A stretch of DNA of 44,503 nt, from the IMG/VR virus record IMGVR_UViG_3300005518_000009, positions 1 through 44,503 of that record. One strand, given 5' to 3'. Origin of the DNA: a virus. The position numbers and the translations under genes are program-made. The notes under the pieces were generated by a model. That model worked only from the letters and a program-made list of their open reading frames with translations, made no database searches and was not told where the DNA came from. Shown here in pieces: positions 38,810 to 44,503 of the stretch (the stretch's first letter is position 1; each line of letters begins with the position of its first letter).

Positions 38810-38986
38810 ATGTTCCGAGACGAGTTGCATTGGTGGGCGGGCCTGGTCGCGACGGCGGCCGGTGCGATTATCGCGATCGGCGTGCTGCCGGATCATGCCG
38901 CGAAATGGGCGATGGGGATCGTCGCCGCGGCCGGCGCGATCGCCGCCTACAACATCACCCCGCCCTCGAAGACCGATCGGCACTGA
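38810..38986 (+). CDS. Two-helix holin candidate
   Basis: A 58-residue protein too short for many automatic calls. ATG 38810 opens MFRDELHWWAGLVATAAGAI, giving a first membrane helix at about 8-27, a short basic loop (DHAAKWAM), a second helix at about 34-51 (GIVAAAGAIAAYNI), and a basic C-terminal tail. Two closely spaced helices with a charged tail match class II holins. It sits downstream of the endolysin, papain-like and HNH genes, the right place to time lysis. Its start overlaps no upstream coding frame. Confidence 0.65.
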   Translation: MFRDELHWWAGLVATAAGAIIAIGVLPDHAAKWAMGIVAAAGAIAAYNITPPSKTDRH

Positions 38987-38987
38987 C

Positions 38988-39254
38988 ATGACCGTGCATC
39001 GCCCGACAGTGAATATCAAGCAGGCCTGCCAACTCGTCGGTGTGTCTCGCCGGACCATCTACAACTGGCTCGAGCACGGGAAGGTGCAGTACGTGCGCAC
39101 CGCCGGCGGCCACGTGCGGATCTTCGCAGACACGCTGTGGCGCAGTCCGCAGCATCGCCCTGGCGTGCCCGAGCAAAATTCCCCGTTTATCAATCACGGA
39201 GTGACCACCGATGAGCGACGCGAAGAAGCGACGCCTGAAGAGCATCGAAATTAA
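38988..39254 (+). CDS. Excisionase/BldC-like HTH protein
   Basis: An 88-residue protein from ATG 38988, one base after the holin candidate stop. Residues 5-55 follow the MerR/BldC winged HTH: VNIKQACQLVGVSRRTIYNWLEHGKV, then a wing with RTAGGHVRIF and the TLWR capping helix. Such proteins act as phage regulators or directionality factors. The C-terminal 30 residues are polar. Its 3' end overlaps the next gene by 44 bases. Confidence 0.65.
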   Translation: MTVHRPTVNIKQACQLVGVSRRTIYNWLEHGKVQYVRTAGGHVRIFADTLWRSPQHRPGVPEQNSPFINHGVTTDERREEATPEEHRN

Positions 39255-39489
39255 ACGCGCCAAGCACGGCGTCATCGTGCGGCACGAAACCGAACCGACG
39301 AAGCCAACGAAGAGCGGCATGTCGCACGAGTACACGCCGCCAGACGAGTACCCGTTCAACGATCACCAGGCGGCCGCGGCGCACATTCAGAAGCATCTCG
39401 GCGAGCTCCTGAAAGACGACGACGCGGACGACGAGGCGCCGGCGGCGCCGAAAGATGTGAAGCCGCGCGGCCGCTTCCAGCGCGGGTAG
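39211..39489 (+). CDS. Small charged hypothetical protein
   Basis: A 92-residue protein with a GGAG upstream of ATG 39211. It is basic at the N-terminus (DAKKRRLKSIEIKRAKHG), has a short HEYTPPDEYPFND segment and an acidic tail (LLKDDDADDEAPAAP) before a basic end. It is likely a disordered accessory protein. Function is unknown. Confidence 0.45.
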   Translation: MSDAKKRRLKSIEIKRAKHGVIVRHETEPTKPTKSGMSHEYTPPDEYPFNDHQAAAAHIQKHLGELLKDDDADDEAPAAPKDVKPRGRFQRG

Positions 39490-39494
39490 CGGTC

Positions 39495-39770
39495 ATGCGG
39501 CGCGCGCGCGTACGTGATCCACACCTGGTCTGGGATCCGGAGGTCGGCGCCTACCGCGCGATCGATCAGACGCCGCGCGTCGTGCCCACCACGTTCGAGC
39601 AGAAGCGCGCGGCCGGTCACGTGACGGTCGTGCAGCTGCTCGCGAAGGAATTCGGGAAGACCTTGCGATCGACCAGCGGCACGCTCCCGCTGCGCGTGCC
39701 GCGCCATCTCCGCGACTACGTCACCAAGGCCGGCCATGCGGACGCTCGCCCGTCAACACCTCGCTCGTGA
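39495..39770 (+). CDS. Small hypothetical protein
   Basis: A 91-residue basic protein starting six bases after the previous stop. It has a WDPEVGAYRAIDQTP segment and a helical middle (VVQLLAKEFGKTLRS). It overlaps the following zincin-like gene by 35 bases. No family is recognised. Confidence 0.4.
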   Translation: MRRARVRDPHLVWDPEVGAYRAIDQTPRVVPTTFEQKRAAGHVTVVQLLAKEFGKTLRSTSGTLPLRVPRHLRDYVTKAGHADARPSTPRS

Positions 39771-40083
39771 GCCGCGGCCGCGCGAGCCGCTCCTCGAGGA
39801 CGTCATCGGCGCGATCGACGCGGCGCCCATTCGCGAGCGCCAGATCCGACACGACGAGCTGTTCGTGTTTGGCGATCACGACCTGACCGACGGCAGCATC
39901 ACGCTCAACGTGCCGCTGCTGCGTGTCCTGGTGTACCTGCACGAAGGCCTGCACCGTGTCCGGCCGGACTGGACTGAGCGAACGGTACGCGCGCGCAGTG
40001 TGCAGTTGCTGCACGCGCTGACCGATGCCGATGTCGCGCAGGTGAACCGGCAGCTCGTCGCCGCGATCCGAACCTCGCGCTAG
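39736..40083 (+). CDS. Small HEGLH-motif protein (zincin-like)
   Basis: A 115-residue protein. VLVYLHEGLHRVRPDWTE holds an HExxH motif at H69, E70, H73, and a nearby Trp and Glu follow as in small phage peptidases. The first half is basic and helical, then a short beta segment (ITLNVPLLRVLVYL) leads into the metal site. It is the third HExxH protein of the genome. The stop is shared with a convergent gene on the other strand (40080). Substrate is unknown. Confidence 0.55.
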   Translation: MRTLARQHLAREPRPREPLLEDVIGAIDAAPIRERQIRHDELFVFGDHDLTDGSITLNVPLLRVLVYLHEGLHRVRPDWTERTVRARSVQLLHALTDADVAQVNRQLVAAIRTSR

Positions 40084-40415
40084 ATCGTGCCGGTGCTCGC
40101 CAGGCGCACCCCGATGTTGTACGCGACGTCGGGATCCCCGTTGATCAGCCCGAGGTCACTCAGGAAGCCGACGTAGTTCTGCAGGAACCCGGTCATCTTC
40201 CGCAGTTCCTTGGGATCGCCCTCGGCGCCGCGGGGCGAGCTCAGATGCTGGATGGTGCCGGCGTTGCCGGCACGCTGACGCACGCGGCCGCGGCTGGCCG
40301 GGTTCTCGACCCCCGTCATCCCGGTCGTGCTGGCGCCAGGCGTCCAGTACCCGGTCTTCCCCTGCGCCTTGCCCGTCGTGCTCTGCCCAGTCCGTCGTCG
40401 TTGCAAGCTTGGCAT
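40080..40415 (-). CDS. Small hypothetical protein of the lysogeny region
   Basis: A 111-residue protein on the minus strand. GGAGG lies six bases before ATG 40415, so this start is preferred over a longer open frame. The N-terminal 65 residues are basic and Gly/Thr-rich; the C-terminus has LRKMTGFLQNYVGFLSDLGLI, then NIGVRLASTGTI. It converges on 39736-40083, sharing its stop bases. A palindrome at 40439-40448 precedes it. It could be expressed from the prophage. Function is unknown. Confidence 0.5.
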   Translation of the reverse strand: MPSLQRRRTGQSTTGKAQGKTGYWTPGASTTGMTGVENPASRGRVRQRAGNAGTIQHLSSPRGAEGDPKELRKMTGFLQNYVGFLSDLGLINGDPDVAYNIGVRLASTGTI

Positions 40416-40438
40416 ACCCGCCTCCTTCGTGCGCGTAC

Positions 40439-40448
40439 GGACATGTCC
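40439..40448. promoter_or_regulatory. Palindrome GGACATGTCC upstream of minus-strand gene
   Basis: A perfect 10-bp palindrome 24 bases upstream of ATG 40415. On the minus strand GACATG occurs twice in tandem across it (GACATGCGAGGACATG). Such symmetric sites are typical operators for HTH regulators. No clear -35/-10 pair was found, so function is inferred from position. Confidence 0.35.
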
Positions 40449-40529
40449 TCGCATGTCAGTAAATTTGCGCACGTCGGCGGAGTGTACCCTGATCGGGTTC
40501 AATTTCGGTGGCCCGTAGCCAGGACAGAC

Positions 40530-40808
40530 CTACGGCTTCGCTGGGTGTTCGCGGAGGAACTTGGCGAGTTCGTCGCCGTCCAGATCTTCAACGCGGTACT
40601 GCTCGACAGTCTTACGGTCGATCCGCGTCCAGGCTCCGTTCCGCAGGATGCTAAATTCACCACTCCAACGATCGATGCGCACCGCATACGTCTGCCCGAC
40701 TCGAAAGTCGTATCTGGGGAGAAAACTGCGCGCGCCGATCGCGGCAGCGACGACGAGAAGCGCAACGACGACCGCGCCAACACTGAGCCACCAGTCACGT
40801 GGTTTCAT
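40530..40808 (-). CDS. Small membrane protein with C-terminal DELAKFL motif
   Basis: A 92-residue protein. One N-terminal transmembrane helix (WLSVGAVVVALLVVAAAIG, about 7-25) is followed by a beta-rich soluble domain (YDFRVGQTYAVRIDRWSGEF, ILRNGAWTRI) and a C-terminal DLDGDELAKFLREHP. AAAGG precedes ATG 40808. The motif DELAKFL matches the five DELxxFL motifs of the giant virion protein. Membrane anchoring and location beside attP are common for phage conversion or superinfection-exclusion proteins; that role is a hypothesis. Confidence 0.55.
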   Translation of the reverse strand: MKPRDWWLSVGAVVVALLVVAAAIGARSFLPRYDFRVGQTYAVRIDRWSGEFSILRNGAWTRIDRKTVEQYRVEDLDGDELAKFLREHPAKP

Positions 40809-40931
40809 AGAGGGTTACCTTTCAGGAATCGCCGCGATGGCTAGTGTCGACGGGTCACGCGGTTGTCGCAAGCACCGGTTTTGTTAGTCAACTGATTTTC
40901 GTGCAGGCGGGCGAAGAAACTAGAAACCTGA

Positions 40932-40964
40932 GGGGGCGAAACCTTACCACCGAACCTTACCACC
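40932..40964 (+). promoter_or_regulatory. Left pair of integrase arm-type sites
   Basis: CCTTACCACC occurs at 40942-40951 and again at 40955-40964, 13 bases apart. The first copy sits within GGGGGCGAAACCTTACCACC (40932-40951), which recurs exactly on the other side of the tRNA segment at 41108-41127. Paired direct repeats on both sides of a tRNA core are the hallmark of tyrosine-integrase arm sites. Confidence 0.7.
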
Positions 40965-40997
40965 AGCACAAAGCTCGCGTGAAGTGCGCGCCTAGGA

Positions 40998-41047
40998 CTC
41001 GCCTCCTAAGCGGGGGGCCGCCAGTTCAATTCTGGCCGGGCGCGCCA
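40998..41047 (+). other. attP: attP core: 3' half of a tRNA-Arg(CCT) gene
   Basis: This stretch folds as the 3' half of a tRNA. Anticodon stem CTCGC (40998-41002) pairs with GCGGG (41010-41014) around loop CTCCTAA with anticodon CCT at 41005-41007. A 5-base variable region follows, then T-stem GCCAG/CTGGC (41020-41024, 41032-41036) with loop TTCAATT, then the 3' acceptor strand, discriminator G and CCA at 41045-41047. Upstream sequence does not provide a matching 5' acceptor strand or D-arm, so this is not a functional tRNA. Phages that integrate at tRNA genes carry exactly such a 3' copy to restore the host gene. It ends two bases before the integrase stop codon. Confidence 0.85.
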
Positions 41048-41049
41048 AT

Positions 41050-42381
41050 TCATTGAACATTCCGCCACCCTCTGTTCCGTCGTGACCGGTCGCGAGCCGG
41101 CCTTGAGGGGGGCGAAACCTTACCACCCACCTTACCACCCCACCGCGTTGACACTGGGTCTCTCAGGGACCGCCGCGGTCCGGCCGGCCGCGCGACCTTG
41201 TCGAGCTCGCCGACGGCCGCCAAGACGTGTTCCTGCACGGCGGCTTTGGCGTACATCTCGGTCAGCTTGATGTCACTGTGGCCCATCAACTCCTGCACGA
41301 CTTTCAGATCGCGGTACGCGCGGTACGCTTCGGTGCCGAAGGTGTGACGCGTCAGATCGTAGACGCGCAGCGTTGGGTCGATCAGTGGAAGCCGACGTTT
41401 GGTGCGGACCTGGTTCGCGGCTGCGATCGCACGGCGCACGGATCGGTTGAGTGATTGCCGAGAGAACGGCCGATTCGCCCCGAGCGCAAAGAAGCGCTCG
41501 AGCACCGGGAGCGCGCACGCCATCAGCGGCCGCGGTTTCGGCGCTTTGCGCGGCCGCGGCCGGCGCCGCGACGTGCGGCCCTTGCGTCTCGGTGGCGGCG
41601 TGAACGCCGGCACGTGGGGATCGATGTGCTCAGGCTGTAACGCGGCGAGCTGCTTCGGTGGCAAGCCGGTGACAAGCATCGCTTCGAAGCGAATCCGACT
41701 GAGCGATCCGCGCTCTGGCGATCCGCCTTTCGTCGGGCGCGTGATATCGGGCATGTAACTCAGGATCTCGCGGGCGAGGGCGAACGATTGGCCGCGCGGG
41801 CGCGGCGGTGGCGTGTCACACTCGGGCACGTCGCGCACCGGATTGTCGGCGCTCGGGCCATCAAGAACGGTCCACAGATTTTCCAGCGCCCGTAACCGCA
41901 GATTGACTTCCTGCGGCGAGAGCGGTACTGCCTGTTCGATCCACCGCGCCGGGTTCCCGTTGCGCTTCTCAAGCACCCGCCGCGGTCCGACGGTCAACCA
42001 GCGATCGCGCTGCGCGCGGATGTCGGCCGACGTGACGCTTGCCCGCTGGCGATCGCCGAATAGCTCCGCCCACAGTTGAATGTGACGGCGCCGCTGGGAA
42101 AATTGCGGCATCGCGGCAACGGTCTCGAGGTAGCGATCCGCATCGGCAAGAAAGCCTTCGCCCGTCGGCGGGCGCGTTTCGGCCTGCCGGCGGCGCGCTT
42201 CGACCCGCCGCTCTTCCTGCCAGTACTGGAGTTCGGTGAACGTCGCGGTTTTCGGGAACCGTTTGCTGCGCACGCGGCCCTTGGGATAGCCCGGCCACGG
42301 TACCCATTGAAAGACGCGGTACCCGATCCATCGGCCAGACCGGACGACGCGCGTGACGCCGGCCGGCAGATCGCTCGCCAT
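41050..42381 (-). CDS. int: Tyrosine-family integrase
   Basis: A 443-residue recombinase. The C-terminal catalytic domain shows LTRHTFGTEAYRAYRDLKVV, then QELMGHS and TEMYAK with the nucleophilic Tyr, the order of tyrosine recombinases. Residues about 75-180 resemble the SAM-like core-binding domain. The usual Box I arginine (TGxR) reads TGLPPKQL here, so the first catalytic Arg is not visible at its normal place. Upstream start context is ATG 42381, four bases from the xis-like stop, so the two are co-transcribed. It should integrate the phage into a host tRNA-Arg(CCT) gene using the adjacent attP. Confidence 0.85.
   Translation of the reverse strand: MASDLPAGVTRVVRSGRWIGYRVFQWVPWPGYPKGRVRSKRFPKTATFTELQYWQEERRVEARRRQAETRPPTGEGFLADADRYLETVAAMPQFSQRRRHIQLWAELFGDRQRASVTSADIRAQRDRWLTVGPRRVLEKRNGNPARWIEQAVPLSPQEVNLRLRALENLWTVLDGPSADNPVRDVPECDTPPPRPRGQSFALAREILSYMPDITRPTKGGSPERGSLSRIRFEAMLVTGLPPKQLAALQPEHIDPHVPAFTPPPRRKGRTSRRRPRPRKAPKPRPLMACALPVLERFFALGANRPFSRQSLNRSVRRAIAAANQVRTKRRLPLIDPTLRVYDLTRHTFGTEAYRAYRDLKVVQELMGHSDIKLTEMYAKAAVQEHVLAAVGELDKVARPAGPRRSLRDPVSTRWGGKVGGKVSPPSRPARDRSRRNRGWRNVQ
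41108..41139 (+). promoter_or_regulatory. Right pair of integrase arm-type sites
   Basis: CCTTACCACC at 41118-41127 and 41130-41139, a 12-base period, same orientation as the left pair. The 20-base unit GGGGGCGAAACCTTACCACC at 41108-41127 is identical to 40932-40951. The site lies inside the 3' end of the integrase gene, where it is read as GGKVGGKV, so the C-terminus of the protein is shaped by the DNA site. Confidence 0.7.
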
Positions 42382-42384
42382 CGC

Positions 42385-42615
42385 TCAGCCCCGCCGCCGC
42401 GTCCGGTGCGCGCGCGTCATCTCGAGGGCCGAATCGTGCCCGCGCAGCCACGCGTCGATCTCCCGCGTATCGAAGAGCAACCGCCCGCCGCGGCGCAGAT
42501 ACGGCAAGCGGCGTTCATTGATCAAGTAGTAGAGCGAGGACGAGGAGGTCAAGCGCAGGTACGCCATCGCTTCGCGGCTGTTCAGGTACGGACTGATGGT
42601 CGGATCAACTTTCAT
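42385..42615 (-). CDS. Excisionase-like HTH protein
   Basis: A 76-residue protein on the minus strand. Residues 9-60 form a MerR/AlpA-type winged helix: LNSREAMAYLRLTSSSSLYYLINERR, then YLRRGGRLLFDTREIDAWLRG. This is the common pattern of phage Xis and AlpA proteins. It lies directly upstream of the integrase and is almost certainly co-expressed, suiting a directionality-factor role. ATG 42615 is preceded by an in-frame GTG; neither has a clear ribosome site. Confidence 0.7.
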   Translation of the reverse strand: MKVDPTISPYLNSREAMAYLRLTSSSSLYYLINERRLPYLRRGGRLLFDTREIDAWLRGHDSALEMTRAHRTRRRG

Positions 42616-42625
42616 CACATGCCCA

Positions 42626-42913
42626 TCACAACTTGCGAGCGGCTAGGAGCGCGTCGGCAATCTGGTAGGCGAGGCGCGCTTTCCACGCCGCGAACTGTCT
42701 CGTCGCTTCGAGGCTCAAGGCGCCGGGATCGAGTGGTTCGATCTTCCCGTCCGGCCCGCGGAAGGCGTGGAACTGGATCACGAGCCCGCAGTGCGCCGCG
42801 AAATAGTCGCGGAGCGACATCTGCGACGCGGGGCCGCCGTCACCGAGCTCCAGGCGCCGATCGATCGCGTCGAGATCGGGCGGCGGCGGCGGGTCGCGCG
42901 GATCGAAGATCAT
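42626..42913 (-). CDS. Small conserved-type phage protein
   Basis: A 95-residue protein read from ATG 42913 on the minus strand. It opens with a Pro-rich MIFDPRDPPPPP, then has MSLRDYFAAHCGLV and a closing helix ATRQFAAWKARLAYQIADALL. The combination SLRDYFAA...AYxIADAML is widespread in small phage proteins of unknown function. It precedes the excisionase-like gene in the leftward operon. A longer open frame upstream exists but is low complexity. Confidence 0.55.
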   Translation of the reverse strand: MIFDPRDPPPPPDLDAIDRRLELGDGGPASQMSLRDYFAAHCGLVIQFHAFRGPDGKIEPLDPGALSLEATRQFAAWKARLAYQIADALLAARKL

Positions 42914-42938
42914 GCAACGCCTCGCGCGATCAGTAGCG

Positions 42939-43148
42939 TCACTCGGCGCTTCCCTCGGAGACGGCCCTCCCCTGTGCGCGCAACCGCACGGCGACGGGGT
43001 GGGCAAAGTGGGCCAGGGCCGACAAGGTCGGCGGATCCAGCAGCGCGATCGTCGTCAGATCCGTGACGAGATCCATGAGGATCTGGTGCGCCTCGCGGGA
43101 CGGTTTCGGCGCGGTGGCCGCGCGAATGAATGGCCGCACATCAGGCAT
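42939..43148 (-). CDS. Small hypothetical protein, leftward operon
   Basis: A 69-residue protein with GGGGAG before ATG 43148 on the minus strand. It is helical (ILMDLVTDLTTIALLDPP, LSALAHFAHPVAVRL) with a polar N-terminus. No family is recognised. Its neighbours are the repressor-side small genes of the lysogeny operon. Confidence 0.45.
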   Translation of the reverse strand: MPDVRPFIRAATAPKPSREAHQILMDLVTDLTTIALLDPPTLSALAHFAHPVAVRLRAQGRAVSEGSAE

Positions 43149-43170
43149 CGGCTCCCCCGTGGCACCGGCG

Positions 43171-43464
43171 TCACTCCCGCCTCGGCGGATCGGCGGCGGG
43201 CGCGTCGCGCGGCGTATCGCCGCGTTCGGCGGCCGCGAGCAGATCCTCGAAGATCGGCAGCCACAACGCCGGCAAACGATGGAGACGCCGCACGAGTGCC
43301 ACGCTTCGTGCGACCTCCGGTTCGCGGAGACAGGATGCGATCACGTGCCGCACCGGTGTCTCCGCATGGTGAAACTCCTGCGCGATCGTCAAGTCTTCTT
43401 CGTTCAAGTCGGTCAGCAGCGGATGATCGGCGGCGATCCGCTCGCGCGGTTGACGCACACTCAC
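43171..43464 (-). CDS. Small hypothetical protein, leftward operon
   Basis: A 97-residue protein from GTG 43464 with GGGAGAGAA upstream on the minus strand. Helical and mostly polar (LLTDLNEEDLTIAQEFHH, VRHVIASCLREPEVARSV). The single cysteine and His are not arranged as a metal site. No function can be read. Confidence 0.45.
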   Translation of the reverse strand: MSVRQPRERIAADHPLLTDLNEEDLTIAQEFHHAETPVRHVIASCLREPEVARSVALVRRLHRLPALWLPIFEDLLAAAERGDTPRDAPAADPPRRE

Positions 43465-43491
43465 GATGGGTTCTCTCCCAGGCTGCGCGCG

Positions 43492-43710
43492 TTACTCGGA
43501 CCGGACCGGGGCGGGGAGCGTCGTGTGCAGATCGCTCGCGAGTTGGTGCCCAATCCGCCGCACCACCTCGAACTGCTTGGGGTGCTCGCGTTCCAGCCAT
43601 TCGAGCTCCGCCACAAACTCGAGCAGCGCAGGCGAGAGCGAGCGAGTCTTCGTTCCGCCTTGGATGGGCCGCAGGGTTGTCGAGGGCCTGAATGCCACGA
43701 CACGGGTCAT
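43492..43710 (-). CDS. Small hypothetical protein downstream of repressor
   Basis: A 72-residue protein from ATG 43710 on the minus strand, with in-frame ATG alternatives at 43740 and 43773; none has a convincing ribosome site. The core (SPALLEFVAELEWLEREHPK, QFEVVRRIGHQLASDLH) is amphipathic helix. It is the first gene after the repressor in the leftward direction and may share its transcript. Function is unknown. Confidence 0.4.
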   Translation of the reverse strand: MTRVVAFRPSTTLRPIQGGTKTRSLSPALLEFVAELEWLEREHPKQFEVVRRIGHQLASDLHTTLPAPVRSE

Positions 43711-43819
43711 CGCATCGGGTCCAGGTGTGGGCAACGACATCGGGGAAAAGGGAGGATGCCGACTGTAGGGCATAGTCCGCCGTCCGTCGCAAGAAATCGT
43801 TTCGGGGTCGTGCCAAAAG

Positions 43820-44392
43820 TTATTTCCGTCGCGACGTCTTAGGGGCCACCGCTTTCGGCGGACCTTCCGGACGGCGCTCAGTGGGGCGCTCTTGCTGGCG
43901 TAGTTGGTCGAAGCTTTGCGCCAGCTCAAGGAGCCTTGCCTGTTGTTCGGGCGACAGCCGTTGCACCCGATCCCAGAACTCATGCAGCATCGCGGGGCCT
44001 TGCGGCGCCACGCCGCGCGCGTCAAGGGACCGCAGCACTTCCTCGGTGATCTGCCGCGTAAGGAGCACGCGCTTCTCGTTCGCCAGCATGCGACCGGGGG
44101 CCACCAAGATCAGATCCAACGGCTTCCCGAGTGCGGCGGCGATCCGCCGTAAAACGCGGGTCTGTGTATCGAAGCCGCGCACAATCCGACTGACCGTTTT
44201 AGCTTGGACCGGCTTGCCGTAGGTTTTGATGAAGGCGGGCGCGTTCAGCAGCCGAATGAGATCGGCCTGCGTCTGGTTGTTGATCTCGAGCCAGTAACTG
44301 ATTGCCTCACCCCACGGGCCATCCCCGCGCTTGGCTTTGGGCATGCGATGTGGAGCATAACCGTACCGATTCAGCGCCGGGGCTAACGCCAT
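43820..44392 (-). CDS. CI-like repressor (XRE HTH) for lysogeny
   Basis: A 190-residue protein read from ATG 44392; ATG 44344 and TTG 44431 are other in-frame starts. Residues about 30-85 carry an XRE-type helix-turn-helix (QTQADLIRLLNAP, then VQAKTVSRIVRGF), a closing helix LRRIAAALGKPLDLI, and then a charged coiled C-terminal half (LSPEQQARLLELAQSF) rather than the usual peptidase dimerisation domain. It is divergent from the Cro-like gene across the AT-rich control region, the place of a lambda-type repressor. A weak minus-strand TTGTTA/TAAGTT pair with 17-bp spacing (44404-44432 region) could drive it almost leaderless. It should keep the prophage silent. Confidence 0.7.
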   Translation of the reverse strand: MALAPALNRYGYAPHRMPKAKRGDGPWGEAISYWLEINNQTQADLIRLLNAPAFIKTYGKPVQAKTVSRIVRGFDTQTRVLRRIAAALGKPLDLILVAPGRMLANEKRVLLTRQITEEVLRSLDARGVAPQGPAMLHEFWDRVQRLSPEQQARLLELAQSFDQLRQQERPTERRPEGPPKAVAPKTSRRK

Positions 44393-44403
44393 GGAAGCGC
44401 CTA

Positions 44404-44503
44404 ACTTACACGATGCGGTAAAAAATAACAATATTCCAGTTGACTTGAGGTAATAAATTACTATACTTGGTCGTGTGATGACTAAGAAGGGGTCTAAAAA
44501 AAA
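44404..44503. repeat. Right copy of 100-bp terminal direct repeat
   Basis: Exact copy of bases 1-100. It ends in the same run of eight A residues. It includes a second copy of the promoter and the first codons of the Cro-like gene (44478 onward), which are the same locus as 37-100 when the molecule is closed into a circle and should not be counted twice. Confidence 0.97.

Noticed and set aside
7575-40996. Ten-base match CGCGCCTAGG between the origin-like repeats (7575-7584) and the left edge of attP (40987-40996)
   Set aside because: A single shared 10-mer in a GC-rich genome of this size can arise by chance, and no further flanking similarity was seen.
40960-41047. Complete tRNA gene at the attachment site
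   Set aside because: The anticodon arm, T-arm and 3' acceptor strand are present, but no matching 5' acceptor strand or D-arm lies upstream. It is only the 3' half.
1-44503. CRISPR array, retron or diversity-generating retroelement
   Set aside because: No regularly spaced repeats, no reverse transcriptase motif and no template/variable repeat pair were found on reading both strands.

Overview
This window looks like one complete temperate tailed-phage genome. The first 100 bases recur exactly as the last 100 (1-100 and 44404-44503), so the molecule is best read as a circle, or a terminally redundant contig, of 44,403 unique bases. Base composition is strongly GC-rich except in a short AT-rich control region at the junction. 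There are no rRNA genes, no complete tRNA genes and no metabolic genes. The host cannot be named. A GC-rich, probably Gram-negative bacterium fits the Sec-type signal peptides. The phage carries the 3' half of a tRNA-Arg(CCT) gene as its attachment site, which is the best handle for finding the host.

Layout on the circle. (1) Switch: a leftward repressor (43820-44392) faces a rightward Cro-like gene (75-338) across an AT-rich region with a strong sigma70-type promoter that should give a leaderless message. (2) Early region, 335-9148, rightward and almost all translationally coupled: small regulators and Cys-rich proteins, an extremely acidic protein with an SSB-like tail, a KTSC protein, a RecT-type annealing protein with a PD-(D/E)XK exonuclease, an Acb2/Tad1-like anti-defence candidate, a methyltransferase with eight GACG repeats at its start, a zincin, a replication initiator with origin-like repeats, a GroES-like protein and a RusA-type resolvase. 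(3) A 340-base structured gap with a five-codon mini-ORF and three hairpins, then packaging and head genes (terminases, portal, scaffold, major capsid protein), 9489-18453. (4) Head-completion, adaptor and tail genes, 18525-28352, including several fibre-like proteins with apparent Sec signal peptides. (5) Large internal or ejection proteins, 28355-36824, ending in a protein of about 1,666 residues with an HEIGH zincin motif and five DELxxFL repeats. (6) Lysis, 36870-38986: M15 peptidase, a papain-like NlpC/P60 relative, an exported HNH protein and a 58-residue holin candidate. (7) Small accessory genes to 40083. (8) Leftward lysogeny region: two small genes, attP, integrase, an excisionase-like protein, four small genes and the repressor.

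No tape-measure, sheath or tail-tube protein is recognisable, while adaptor-like and large ejection-type proteins are present. The virion is therefore probably short-tailed (podovirus-like), which is an inference from gene content. The attachment site is unusually readable: the tRNA 3' half is flanked on both sides by paired CCTTACCACC repeats that look like integrase arm sites, and the right pair lies inside the integrase gene.

The observations most worth a second look are the possible phase-variable phage methyltransferase, the DELxxFL motif shared between the giant virion protein and a small membrane protein next to attP, the mini-ORF/triple-hairpin element before the terminase genes, the acidic SSB-tail mimic, and the set of exported fibre-like proteins. 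All functions are read from sequence motifs alone; no database search was run.
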